Shown here: piece after piece, positions 48,615 through 56,901 of the stretch | Numbering within the stretch: the first letter of the stretch is position 1 | Layout: each line of letters begins with the position of its first letter | Assembly: GCF_041228405.1 (NCBI RefSeq) | Contig: NZ_CP133888.1 | Location: forward strand, 2,108,001 to 2,172,000 | DNA: 64,000 nucleotides | Direction of reading: 5' to 3' | Source: Salinilacustrithrix flava | GTDB taxonomy: Bacteria > Actinomycetota > Acidimicrobiia > Acidimicrobiales > Salinilacustritrichaceae | Translations under genes and position numbers: made by a program | Notes under the pieces: generated by a model | Told to the model about the DNA's origin: nothing | Seen by the model: only the letters and a program-made list of their open reading frames with translations | Database searches by the model: none

Positions 48615-50657
48615 ATGGAGACCGTGACCGAGCTCCCGCGCGAGGTGCGCGTCATCGAGCACACGTTCATCCCGGCGCGAGACGGCGCCCGCCTCTCCGC
48701 TCGCATCTGGCTGCCCGTCGATGCCGAGGAGCGCCCCGTCCCCGCAGTGCTCGAGTACATCCCGTACCGCCACGGCGACATGACGCGGGCCCGCGACGCG
48801 CGCAACCACCCGTACCTCGCCGGCCACGGCTACGCCTGCGTACGGGTCGACCTGCGTGGGAGCGGCAACTCCGACGGCGTGCTCGTGGACGAGTACCGCC
48901 CGGTGGAGCACGAGGACGCATGCGACGTCATCGCCTGGCTGGCCGACCAGCCGTGGTGCGACGGGAGCGTCGGCATGATGGGCATCTCCTGGGGTGGGTT
49001 CAACGCCCTGCAGGTGGCTGCCCACCGGCCGCCGGCGCTCAAGGCCATCGTCAGCGCCTCGGCGACGGAGGACCTCTACCACGACAACATGCACTACATG
49101 GGCGGCTGCCTGCTCTCGGACAACCTGTCCGAGGCCACCGTCATGCTCGCCTTCAACAGCCTCCCGCCCGACCCCGATGTGGTCGGCGACCGGTGGCGCG
49201 ACATGTGGTTCGAGCGGCTCGAGGGCAGCGGCCTGTGGCTCGAGACCTGGCTCCTACACCAGCGCCGCGACGAGTACTGGAAGCCGGCCTCGGTGTGCGA
49301 GGACTACCGCGCCATCGGGTGCCCGGTCCTGGCCGTCGGCGGCTGGGCCGACGGCTACACCAACGCGATCTTCCGGCTGATGGAGAACCTCGAGGTCCCG
49401 CGCAAGGGCCTCATCGGCCCCTGGGGGCACAAGTACCCCCACATGGGGGTGCCCGGTCCCGCGATCGGCTTCCTGCAGGAGCTCGTGCGGTGGTGGGACC
49501 ACTGGCTGAAGGGCCACGACACCGGTGTCATGGAGGAGCCGATGGTGCGGGCGTGGATGCAGGACAGCACGCCGCCCGACCCCGTCCCCGGCACCCGACC
49601 TGGCCGGTGGGTGGCCGAGCCGAGCTGGCCGTCGCCGGGCATCGAGGGGCTCGGGTGGGACCTGGTCGACGGCGGCCTCGTGCGCGACCGGCGCGACCAC
49701 GACCGCCCCGACGGCCCGGTCCAGATCCGGTCGCCGCTGAGCGTGGGGATGTTCGCCGGCAAGTGGGCGTCCTACGCCGCCACTCCCGACCTGCCGTCGG
49801 ACCAGCGAGAGGAGGACGGCGGTGCCCTGGTGTTCCAGAGCGATGCGCTGGTCGAGGACCTCGAGATCTTCGGTCGACCGTCGGTGACCCTCGACGTCTC
49901 TGCCGACCAGCCGGTCGCCATGGTCGCCGTCCGGCTGTCTGACGTGGCGCCGGACGGCGAGGCGAGCCGGGTGACCTACGGGCTCCTCAACCTGACGCAC
50001 CGGGACAGCGACGAGCACCCCGAACCGCTCCGACCGGGCCAGCACTACCAGGTGGAGGTGCCGTTGAACGGCATCGCCCAGCGATTCCCGGCCGGCCACC
50101 ACCTGCGGGTGTCGATCTCGAGCTCGTACTGGCCCCTCGCCTGGCCGGCTCCGGAACCCGTGACCCTCACGTTGCACACCGAGGGCTGCCGGCTGGAGCT
50201 GCCGGTGCGGGCGCCTCGGCCCGAGGACGACGACCTGCGCCCGTTCGGTGAGCCGGAGGGGTCACCGCCCGACCCGACGACCCGGCTGCAGGCGGGCGAG
50301 CACCACTGGCGCACCACCCGCGACCTGGCGACCGGCACGTCGACGATGGAGATCTTCAACGACCAGGGAGCCTTCCGCATCGACGAGACCGGAACGGTGG
50401 TGCGCCGCGTGTCGAACGAGTGGTTCTCGATCAGCGGCAACGACGTGGGCTCGGCGCGCGGTGAGACTCGCACGGAGCGGCGGATCGAGCGCGGCGACTG
50501 GGGTGTCTCGGTGCTCACGCGGACGGTGCTCACCTGCACTCCGACGACGTTCGAGGTGAACGCCCAGGTGGACGCGTACGAGCTGTACGGCCAGCACGGG
50601 GAGCCGCGCGTCCACTCCCAGAACTGGAACCGCTCCATCCCCCGCGACCTCGTGTAG
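48615..50657 (+). CDS. CocE/NonD-family (S15) hydrolase
   Basis: 680 residues. Alpha/beta hydrolase (~15-310) with the nucleophile Ser125 in MMGISWGGFNALQ, Asp246 (GGWADGYTN) and His272 (GPWGHKYPH), then the C-terminal jelly-roll domain (~350-530) characteristic of cocaine esterase and X-Pro dipeptidyl peptidases. It would cleave esters or amides. An additional ~120 residues (550-680; TTRDLATGTSTMEIFNDQGAFRIDETG...) follow the usual end. No signal peptide, so it acts in the cytosol. It is co-transcribed with the ATP-grasp gene. Its stop lies in a 10-bp hairpin. Confidence 0.85.
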   Translation: METVTELPREVRVIEHTFIPARDGARLSARIWLPVDAEERPVPAVLEYIPYRHGDMTRARDARNHPYLAGHGYACVRVDLRGSGNSDGVLVDEYRPVEHEDACDVIAWLADQPWCDGSVGMMGISWGGFNALQVAAHRPPALKAIVSASATEDLYHDNMHYMGGCLLSDNLSEATVMLAFNSLPPDPDVVGDRWRDMWFERLEGSGLWLETWLLHQRRDEYWKPASVCEDYRAIGCPVLAVGGWADGYTNAIFRLMENLEVPRKGLIGPWGHKYPHMGVPGPAIGFLQELVRWWDHWLKGHDTGVMEEPMVRAWMQDSTPPDPVPGTRPGRWVAEPSWPSPGIEGLGWDLVDGGLVRDRRDHDRPDGPVQIRSPLSVGMFAGKWASYAATPDLPSDQREEDGGALVFQSDALVEDLEIFGRPSVTLDVSADQPVAMVAVRLSDVAPDGEASRVTYGLLNLTHRDSDEHPEPLRPGQHYQVEVPLNGIAQRFPAGHHLRVSISSSYWPLAWPAPEPVTLTLHTEGCRLELPVRAPRPEDDDLRPFGEPEGSPPDPTTRLQAGEHHWRTTRDLATGTSTMEIFNDQGAFRIDETGTVVRRVSNEWFSISGNDVGSARGETRTERRIERGDWGVSVLTRTVLTCTPTTFEVNAQVDAYELYGQHGEPRVHSQNWNRSIPRDLV

Positions 50658-50665
50658 GTCGCGGG
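50641..50665. terminator. Perfect hairpin over the end of the S15 hydrolase gene
   Basis: CCCGCGACCT (50641-50650) and AGGTCGCGGG (50656-50665) pair perfectly over 10 bp with a 5-nt loop. The stop codon (50655-50657) lies at the loop-stem boundary. It sits 6 bp before the end of the convergent gene. Confidence 0.7.
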
Positions 50666-50670
50666 CCGGC

Positions 50671-51330
50671 TCAGTCGCGCAGGTGGCGCACGTCGATGGA
50701 GGCGAGCGCGGCGGCGACCGCGTCGGGGGTGCGGCCCCGGTTCAGCCCGTTGATGCGGCCGAGCCCGAAGGGGACGACGCTCCGGCCGGCGTCGCCGAGC
50801 CACACGCGAGCGAGGGCGGACGGGTCGGCCTCGGCGTCGGGGTCGATCGGGTCGCCGGTGAGGGCCTGCACGACCGCGGTGCGGAGGCGACGGGGGTCGG
50901 GGTCGATCCGGTGGTCGCGGGCCCGGGTGACGAGGTGGGCGATGGCGGCGTCGAGCCCGCGCAGGTTGGCGCTGACCGCCTGGAAGAGCGCCGGCCCGAA
51001 GCGCACGGCGAGGCCCACGGGGGTGCGCCCGCCCACGAACCGGGCGGCGCGGCCGCTGCGTGCCAGGCGGGCCGCACCCGCGCCCAGCCACGGCGACATG
51101 GCGGAGCTGCTCGTGCCGAGGGCATCGACCAGCTCGGTGGCCGACACCGCCGGTGCAGACGGGCGGAGCGCACGTTCGACGCGCCGGTCGACCAGCACCC
51201 GCAGGGCCTCGTCCACGCCGCTCCCCAGCGCGCCGGCACCCGTCCCGGCCAGCTCGAGGCCCTTCCCAGCCGCGGCGCGGACCACGGCCAGCACCTCGTC
51301 TCGGGTGGAGCGGTCGTCGTCGGGCACCAT
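50671..51330 (-). CDS. Hypothetical protein
   Basis: 219 residues, no family recognised. Two alanine- and glycine-rich stretches (GKGLELAGTGAGALGSGVDEAL and FGPALFQAVSANLRGLDAAIAHLV) look like amphipathic helices; there is no signal peptide or true membrane helix. TACCCT lies 7 nt before the ATG. It converges on the S15 hydrolase gene and diverges from the thioesterase gene. Codon use is typical of its neighbours, so I accept it as coding. Confidence 0.6.
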   Translation of the reverse strand: MVPDDDRSTRDEVLAVVRAAAGKGLELAGTGAGALGSGVDEALRVLVDRRVERALRPSAPAVSATELVDALGTSSSAMSPWLGAGAARLARSGRAARFVGGRTPVGLAVRFGPALFQAVSANLRGLDAAIAHLVTRARDHRIDPDPRRLRTAVVQALTGDPIDPDAEADPSALARVWLGDAGRSVVPFGLGRINGLNRGRTPDAVAAALASIDVRHLRD

Positions 51331-51415
51331 CCCCCGAAGGGTACGGGCGCCCCGACGCATCGCGGCGGGGCGCGCCGGTTGTGGCGCAGGTCCGGACATG
51401 GACGATGCTGGTGCC

Positions 51416-52288
51416 GTGCCGATGGACCACGACGCCCGGGTCGCCGCCGACGAGGACTTCCTCGGGCTCCGCGAGGTCGGATCGGGCCGCTTCGCCTTCG
51501 ACGTCACCTCCCGCCTGGCCCGCGCCGACGAGCGCCTCTACGGGGGCGCCGCCGTGGCCCTCTCGGTGGCCGCGGCCGCTGCCGAGACCGGCCGGGACGC
51601 GCTGTGGTGCACGACCCAGTTCGTCTCCACCGCGATGCTCGGCCGCACAGTCGACCTCCAGGTCGAGGTGCTGGCCGCCGGCCGACGGACGAGCCAGGTC
51701 CGTGTGACCGCGACCACCGACGACGGCGTGGTCTTCGCCTCCCTCGGCGCCTGCGGCGTGCTGAAGGCCGACGGGCTGGCCGGCACCTTCGAGGAGCGGC
51801 CCGAGGTCAGCCCGCCCGGTGAGGGGGACGTGGGGTTCCGGCCCAGCGGCCGGCACGGCGAAGCGGGGTGGCACACCGCTGTCGAGGTCCGCACCGCCGA
51901 GATCCGCCGGCACCCCGACCCGGGGCCCGGGCGGGTCTGCCTGTGGCTCCGCCGCAGCGACCGCGGCCCGGTGACGCCGGCCATCGCCGGGTACCTGGCC
52001 GACCTGGTGCCGCTCTCCATCGTCCGGGGCTGCGGGGTCACCGGGGCCGGCACCAGCCTCGACAACACCATCCGCATCGGGGCGGCCGCGGAGACCGAGT
52101 GGATCCTGCTCGACCTGCGGCCCAACCTGGCCGTGGGCAGCTACGGGCACGGCATCGCCAACGTCTGGACCGAGGACGGACAGCTGCTCGCCGTCGCGAG
52201 CCAGACTGCTTCCCTGATGGAGCTGGACTTCGATCCCCTCACCGCCTTCAGCTCGCACGCCTCCGAGCTGCAGGGGCGCAACGGCTGA
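51416..52288 (+). CDS. Acyl-CoA thioesterase, TesB-like double hot dog
   Basis: 290 residues from GTG 51416 (GATGCT 6 nt upstream); ATGs at 51398 and 51422 are alternatives. The N-terminal hot dog (ADERLYGGAAVALSVAAAAAETGRDALWCTTQFVSTA) and the C-terminal one (GTSLDNTIRIGAAAETEWILLDLRPNLAVGSYGHGIANVWTEDGQLLAVASQTASLM) match acyl-CoA thioesterase II / YbgC-like double-domain enzymes that hydrolyse acyl-CoA. It overlaps the lgt start by one base (TGATG), so it belongs to the same operon as lgt and the ubiB-like gene. Confidence 0.8.
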   Translation: MPMDHDARVAADEDFLGLREVGSGRFAFDVTSRLARADERLYGGAAVALSVAAAAAETGRDALWCTTQFVSTAMLGRTVDLQVEVLAAGRRTSQVRVTATTDDGVVFASLGACGVLKADGLAGTFEERPEVSPPGEGDVGFRPSGRHGEAGWHTAVEVRTAEIRRHPDPGPGRVCLWLRRSDRGPVTPAIAGYLADLVPLSIVRGCGVTGAGTSLDNTIRIGAAAETEWILLDLRPNLAVGSYGHGIANVWTEDGQLLAVASQTASLMELDFDPLTAFSSHASELQGRNG

Positions 52289-53142
52289 TGCTCGCCCTCC
52301 TCGCCGCCCTGCCCAGCCCGCCCGACAACTCGATCTCGATCGGGCCGCTCGAGCTGCGGGCCTACGGCCTGTTCATCGCGATCGGCGCCATCGTCGCCGT
52401 CGGGATCGCCCGCCGGCGTTGGGCGTCGCTCACCGGAGACGACACCGACGCCATCGGCGACGTCGCCGTGTGGGCCATCCCGGCCGGCTTCGTCGGCGCC
52501 CGGCTCTACCACGTCGTCACCGACTGGCACCGCTTCGACGACGCCCCCGAGGACATCGTCAAGGTCTGGGAGGGCGGCCTCGGCATCCCGGGGGCCATCC
52601 TGCTGGGCGCCATCGTCGGTGTCGCCGTGGCCCGCCGCAAGGGCTACGACGTGCCGACGCTGATGGATGCCGTCGCGCCGGCGCTGCCGGTCGCCCAGGC
52701 GATCGGTCGCCTCGGCAACTGGTTCAACCAGGAGCTGTTCGGCCGGCCCACCGACCTGCCGTGGGGTCTGGAGATCGATCCCGACCGCCGTCCGGATGGC
52801 TACGAGGCGGTGGAGACCTTCCACCCCACGTTCCTCTACGAGGCGCTGTGGAACCTGGTCCTCGCCGCGATCCTCGTCGTCCTCGGCCGCCGCAAGGTCC
52901 TCCGCCCCGGCCAGCTCTTCGTGCTCTACGTCGGCGGGTACGCGCTCGGGCGGCTGTGGGTGGAGGCGCTGCGGATCGACACCGCCACCCGCATCGCCGG
53001 CGTGCGGGTCAACATCTGGGTGAGCGGGCTCACGATCGTGGCGGCTGCCCTGTGGTTCCTGTGGTGGCAGCGCCGTCCGGCAGACGCCGAGGCGGGCGAG
53101 AGCCAGGACACCGAGACGGGGGCGTCGAAGAACCCTCGATGA
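52288..53142 (+). CDS. lgt: Prolipoprotein diacylglyceryl transferase
   Basis: 284 residues, seven-helix inner membrane enzyme. The Lgt signature GRLGNWFNQELFGR (140-153), the GARLYHV motif (70-76) and the ETFHPTFLYEALWN segment are conserved. It transfers diacylglycerol from phosphatidylglycerol to the lipobox cysteine of lipoprotein precursors, the first step of lipoprotein maturation. It overlaps the thioesterase gene by one base and the kinase gene by ATGA. Confidence 0.95.
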   Translation: MLALLAALPSPPDNSISIGPLELRAYGLFIAIGAIVAVGIARRRWASLTGDDTDAIGDVAVWAIPAGFVGARLYHVVTDWHRFDDAPEDIVKVWEGGLGIPGAILLGAIVGVAVARRKGYDVPTLMDAVAPALPVAQAIGRLGNWFNQELFGRPTDLPWGLEIDPDRRPDGYEAVETFHPTFLYEALWNLVLAAILVVLGRRKVLRPGQLFVLYVGGYALGRLWVEALRIDTATRIAGVRVNIWVSGLTIVAAALWFLWWQRRPADAEAGESQDTETGASKNPR

Positions 53143-54596
53143 GCGCAGCCGCACCGGTCGGCACCATCGGACCGGACGCCCCCGAGCCCATCCCGGACTT
53201 CCGCGGCCCCTACGCCGACGGCCCGCCCGCCGAGGCGCTGCGGGTCGACGCCCCGGACCTCACCGTGCTGGGCCTGGCCGAGATCCGCCGCGGTGCCCTC
53301 ATCTGGTGGACGTTGGTGTCGAGCATCGTGCGCGCCCTGCTGCGTCGCCGGTGGTCCCTCGTCCGTCGCCGTGGAGCCGATGGCTGGTGGGATGCCGCGT
53401 CCGCGGGGGCCGTCGACGCCTTCGAGCGGCTCGGCCCCGCGTTCGTGAAGCTCGGCCAGATCATGGCGTCCTCGCCGGGCGTGTTCCCGGCGCCGCTCGC
53501 TGACGCCTGCCAGCGCACCCTCGACGAGGTGCCCGCCTTCGACCGCGCCACGGCCCGCCGGATCGTGGAGGAGGACCTGGGCCGCCCGCCGGAGGAGCTG
53601 TTCCGCCACTTCGACGACGAGCCCCTGGCATCGGCCTCGATCGGTCAGGTCCACGCCTGCGTGCTGCCCGACGGCCGCGAGGCGGTGCTCAAGCTGCAGC
53701 GGCCGGGCATCCGGGCCCTGTTCACCGCCGATCTGCGGATCATGTGGCGCATCGCCCGGCTGGTCGAGCGGTGGGACAGGCTGTCGTCGGTCGATCCGGT
53801 CGCCATCATCGAGGACGCGGCCGAGGTCAACTTCCAGGAGCTCGTGCCCGCGCTCGAGGCCACGCGCCAGGCGGCGTTCCGGGACAAGATCGGGCACTTC
53901 GGCGACAACGAGAACATCACTGCGCCCGAGGTGCACTGGAACTGGTGCGGGCCCCGCACCATCTGCATGGAGCGCATGACCGGCACCCCGCTCGACGAGT
54001 TCGAGGCCATGGCCCGCCAGGGCATCGACGGTGAGCTGATGCTGCGCTGGGGAGCCAAGGTGTGGATCGAGTCGGTGTGCGTGCACGGCCCGTTCCACGG
54101 TGACATGCACGCCGGCAACATCTGGTTCCTGCCCGACGGCCGGGCCAGCTTCCTCGACTTCGGGATCATGGGCGAGCTCACCCCCGAGTACCGGGAGGTG
54201 ATCAAGGACATCCTCTACACCTGCATGATCGACGGGGACTTCACCCGCGTCGCTCGGGCCTACCGGAAGGTCGGCGTGTTCCCCGACGACGTCGGCTCCG
54301 ACGAGGAGCTCGGCATGCGCCTCTCGATGATCCTCGGCCCCATGCTCCAGGCCGGCATCGGCGGGATGAACCTGGGCGAGATGATGAAGATGAGCATCGA
54401 CCTCATGGACAGCTATGCCGCGAAGGGCCCGCGTGAGCTGGTGCTCGTCGCCAAGCAGCTCGCCTACATGGAGCGCTACGCGAAGGGCATGGCGCCGGAC
54501 TACCGCATCGTCCAGGACCTCTACCTGATCAAGAACATCTTCCCCGACGCCGTCGAGACCAAGGCCGCCGAGCTCGGCATCGAGGTGCCCGCCTGA
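53139..54596 (+). CDS. ABC1/AarF/UbiB-family atypical kinase
   Basis: 485 residues. The family-specific FVKLGQ (KxGQ motif, 104-107), the alanine-rich SASIGQVHACV loop, catalytic HGDMHAGN and metal-binding DFGIMG are present. UbiB proteins are ATPases needed for quinone synthesis in proteobacteria and mitochondria and lipid handling elsewhere. The role in an actinobacterium, which uses menaquinone, is unknown. Third gene of an overlapping operon with the thioesterase and lgt genes, suggesting a membrane-lipid function. Confidence 0.88.
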   Translation: MSAAAPVGTIGPDAPEPIPDFRGPYADGPPAEALRVDAPDLTVLGLAEIRRGALIWWTLVSSIVRALLRRRWSLVRRRGADGWWDAASAGAVDAFERLGPAFVKLGQIMASSPGVFPAPLADACQRTLDEVPAFDRATARRIVEEDLGRPPEELFRHFDDEPLASASIGQVHACVLPDGREAVLKLQRPGIRALFTADLRIMWRIARLVERWDRLSSVDPVAIIEDAAEVNFQELVPALEATRQAAFRDKIGHFGDNENITAPEVHWNWCGPRTICMERMTGTPLDEFEAMARQGIDGELMLRWGAKVWIESVCVHGPFHGDMHAGNIWFLPDGRASFLDFGIMGELTPEYREVIKDILYTCMIDGDFTRVARAYRKVGVFPDDVGSDEELGMRLSMILGPMLQAGIGGMNLGEMMKMSIDLMDSYAAKGPRELVLVAKQLAYMERYAKGMAPDYRIVQDLYLIKNIFPDAVETKAAELGIEVPA

Positions 54597-54763
54597 TGTG
54601 ACCACCCGGCCCTGGGACCGTCGCGATGGTGCACCTGGACCATGCGGGGAGGTGCGGACGTCACATCCAGGCGCGGGCGCACCGTGCCGATGCACCGGGC
54701 AGCGCAACCACAGGACCGGCAGCGGGCCGGACGGCGCCGGGTGGGACCGGATAGGCGGAAGCG
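54597..54763. other. 167-bp intergenic region
   Basis: The largest non-coding gap in the window. It holds a small hairpin ATGGT-8 nt-ACCAT (54626-54643), which may terminate the ubiB operon, and a GGCGGAAGCG tract before the next ATG that may serve as ribosome site. I see no riboswitch or tRNA-like fold; short open frames in it have no recognisable content. Confidence 0.5.
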
Positions 54764-56860
54764 ATGTTCTTCGAAGTCCAGCCGGGCAGCGACACGGGCG
54801 ATCGGCGGTACCGCGAGCTGGTGGAGCAGCTCGACATGCCGATGCTCATCCACGTCGACGGCACCATCGTGTTCGCGACCCAGGCGGTCGTGGACCTCGT
54901 GCGGGTCGAGGACCTCCAGGCGCTGAAGGGCCGCCAGCTGGTCGACTTCATCCACCCCGACGACCTCGAGATGGTCGTCGCGCAGATGGTGCGCGTCCTG
55001 GCCGGCGAACCCTCCGAGCGCCACCGGTACCGCATCAGGCGGGCCGACGGGACCGATGCGTGGGTGGCGGCAGCGGCCACGCCCTACCTGCTCGGTGACG
55101 TGGCCGGCGCACTCGTGGTGGTGGAGGACATCACCGCCCGGCTCGACGCCGAGGCCAAGCTGCGCGCCTCGGAGGTCCGCTACCGGGCGCTGGTGCAGAA
55201 CAGCGCGGACATCGTGGCCATCGTGTCGGCCGAGGGTCGCCTGACCTACGTGAGCCCGGCGACGGCTGCGGTCCTGGGCCGCGAGGTCGAGGAGGTCGCC
55301 GGCACCGACGTGCGCCGCTGGCTCCACCCCGACGACACGATGGTCATCGAGCGCCTCATCGGCCGGCTCCGCCACGGACCGTTGGGGGAGGGGTCGAGCG
55401 CGACCTTCCGCGTCCGGCACCAGGACGGCGCCTGGCGGCACCTGGAGGCGATCGCCACGTCGCGCCTCGACGAACCCGCCATCGCGGGCGTGGTGGTGAA
55501 CGCCCGCGACGTGACCGATCGCATCGCGGCATCGGCGCGCCTGCGGCGCATGGCGCTGCACGACTCCCTGACCGGTCTGGCCAACCGCACCCTGATCGAG
55601 GACCGCATCAAGCAGGCGGTGCAGCGGGGGCCGACGGCCGTGGTGATGCTCGACCTCAACCGGTTCAAGGACATCAACGACTCCCTCGGCCACGCCGTCG
55701 GCGACGTGGTGCTGGCCGAGATCGCCGACCGGATCCGGCGCTCGGTGCGCTCCGGCGACACGGTCGGGCGGGTCGGGGGCGACGAGTTCGTGCTCGTCCT
55801 GCCCCAGGCCGGCGAGCTGCAGGACATCCGGGCCACGGTGGACCGCATCGTCAGCACCCTGCAGGAACCCATCGAGCACGGGAACAGCCGCTTCCGCCTG
55901 TCCGCGTCCGTGGGGATCGCCTTCGCCCCGGAGCACGGCACGACCGGCGAGGGCCTCCTGCGGGCTGCGGACGCCGCCATGTACCGAGCCAAGCGGGAGC
56001 GTTCCGGTCCCTCGGTGTACGACCACCGTGACCGGGAGCGGAGCATCGAGCGGCTCGCCCTCAGCTCGGAGCTGATCGATGCCATCGAGCTCGACCAGTT
56101 CGAGCTGCACTACCAGCCGAAGTACGACCTCGCCTCCGGCCGGCTGATCGGCGCGGAGGCGCTGCTGCGGTGGTTCCACCCCACCCGGGGGCTCATCCCG
56201 CCCGACGGCTTCCTCCCCCTGGCCGAGGACACCGGCGCCATCCACGCCATCACCCGGTGGGTCATCGACACCGCACTGGCCCAGGCCCGGGCGTGGACGG
56301 AGCAGGGCCACGACCTGTCGGTGGCGGTCAACCTGTCACCGTCGAGCCTGCAGGATCCTTCCTTCGCCGACCACGTGCAGGCCGCCCTCGTGGCGGAGGG
56401 CGTCGCGAGCGAGCGGCTGGTGCTCGAGGTGACCGAGCAGACGGTGATGGCCGATCCGGAGACGGCGCTGAGCGTGATGCGCCGGCTGTCCGACCTCGGG
56501 GTGCGCTTCTCGGTGGATGACTTCGGCACCGGGTACAGCTCGCTCACCTACCTGCGGATGCTGCCGGTGACCGAGCTGAAGATCGATCGGTCCTTCATCG
56601 GCGACGACTGCGGCGCCGTGGACCACGACATCGTGGAGACGATCATCGCCCTGAGCCGCCGGCTCGGCCTGCAGGTCGTGGCCGAGGGGATCGAGAGCTG
56701 CGACGCCACCGACTACCTGCGCTCCGCCGGCTGCGACGTGGGCCAGGGCTTCCACCTCGGTCATCCCCTGCCGGCCGCCGAGCTCGACCTGGGCGGACCC
56801 GCGTGCGTCGCCCACGAGCACGCCGTCCACGGGAGCGCCGGCAGCCACCTCGCCAGCTGA
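54764..56860 (+). CDS. PAS-PAS-GGDEF-EAL c-di-GMP signalling protein
   Basis: 698 residues, no membrane segment. PAS domain 1 at ~20-130, PAS 2 at ~140-260, GGDEF domain with intact GGDEF (338-342) and allosteric I-site RSGD (329-332) five residues ahead, then an EAL domain with EAL (465-467), NLSPSSL, EVTEQTV, DDFGTG, LKIDRSF and AEGIES all in place, ending QGFHLGHPL. Both cyclase and phosphodiesterase activities are therefore possible; the PAS domains may bind a ligand, heme or flavin. Monocistronic, no output partner nearby. Confidence 0.93.
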   Translation: MFFEVQPGSDTGDRRYRELVEQLDMPMLIHVDGTIVFATQAVVDLVRVEDLQALKGRQLVDFIHPDDLEMVVAQMVRVLAGEPSERHRYRIRRADGTDAWVAAAATPYLLGDVAGALVVVEDITARLDAEAKLRASEVRYRALVQNSADIVAIVSAEGRLTYVSPATAAVLGREVEEVAGTDVRRWLHPDDTMVIERLIGRLRHGPLGEGSSATFRVRHQDGAWRHLEAIATSRLDEPAIAGVVVNARDVTDRIAASARLRRMALHDSLTGLANRTLIEDRIKQAVQRGPTAVVMLDLNRFKDINDSLGHAVGDVVLAEIADRIRRSVRSGDTVGRVGGDEFVLVLPQAGELQDIRATVDRIVSTLQEPIEHGNSRFRLSASVGIAFAPEHGTTGEGLLRAADAAMYRAKRERSGPSVYDHRDRERSIERLALSSELIDAIELDQFELHYQPKYDLASGRLIGAEALLRWFHPTRGLIPPDGFLPLAEDTGAIHAITRWVIDTALAQARAWTEQGHDLSVAVNLSPSSLQDPSFADHVQAALVAEGVASERLVLEVTEQTVMADPETALSVMRRLSDLGVRFSVDDFGTGYSSLTYLRMLPVTELKIDRSFIGDDCGAVDHDIVETIIALSRRLGLQVVAEGIESCDATDYLRSAGCDVGQGFHLGHPLPAAELDLGGPACVAHEHAVHGSAGSHLAS

Positions 56861-56889
56861 GCGCGGGGCGCGCGACCGGCGGATCTCCG

Positions 56890-56895
56890 TAGCCT
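56890..56895 (+). promoter_or_regulatory. Putative -10 element of pirin gene
   Basis: TAGCCT stands 6 nt before the ATG. The intervening GGAGGG touches the start codon and is too close to act as a ribosome site, supporting a leaderless start. Confidence 0.45.
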
Positions 56896-56901
56896 GGAGG
56901 G

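Noticed and set aside
47300..50657. Treating the ATP-grasp/S15 pair as a RiPP or peptide antibiotic cluster
   Set aside because: No precursor peptide, transporter or further tailoring enzyme lies beside the pair; the flanking genes are a DNA-repair polymerase and a hypothetical on the other strand.
54597..54763. Possible c-di-GMP riboswitch before the GGDEF-EAL gene
   Set aside because: The characteristic GEMM core sequences are not present and the gap contains only a weak hairpin.
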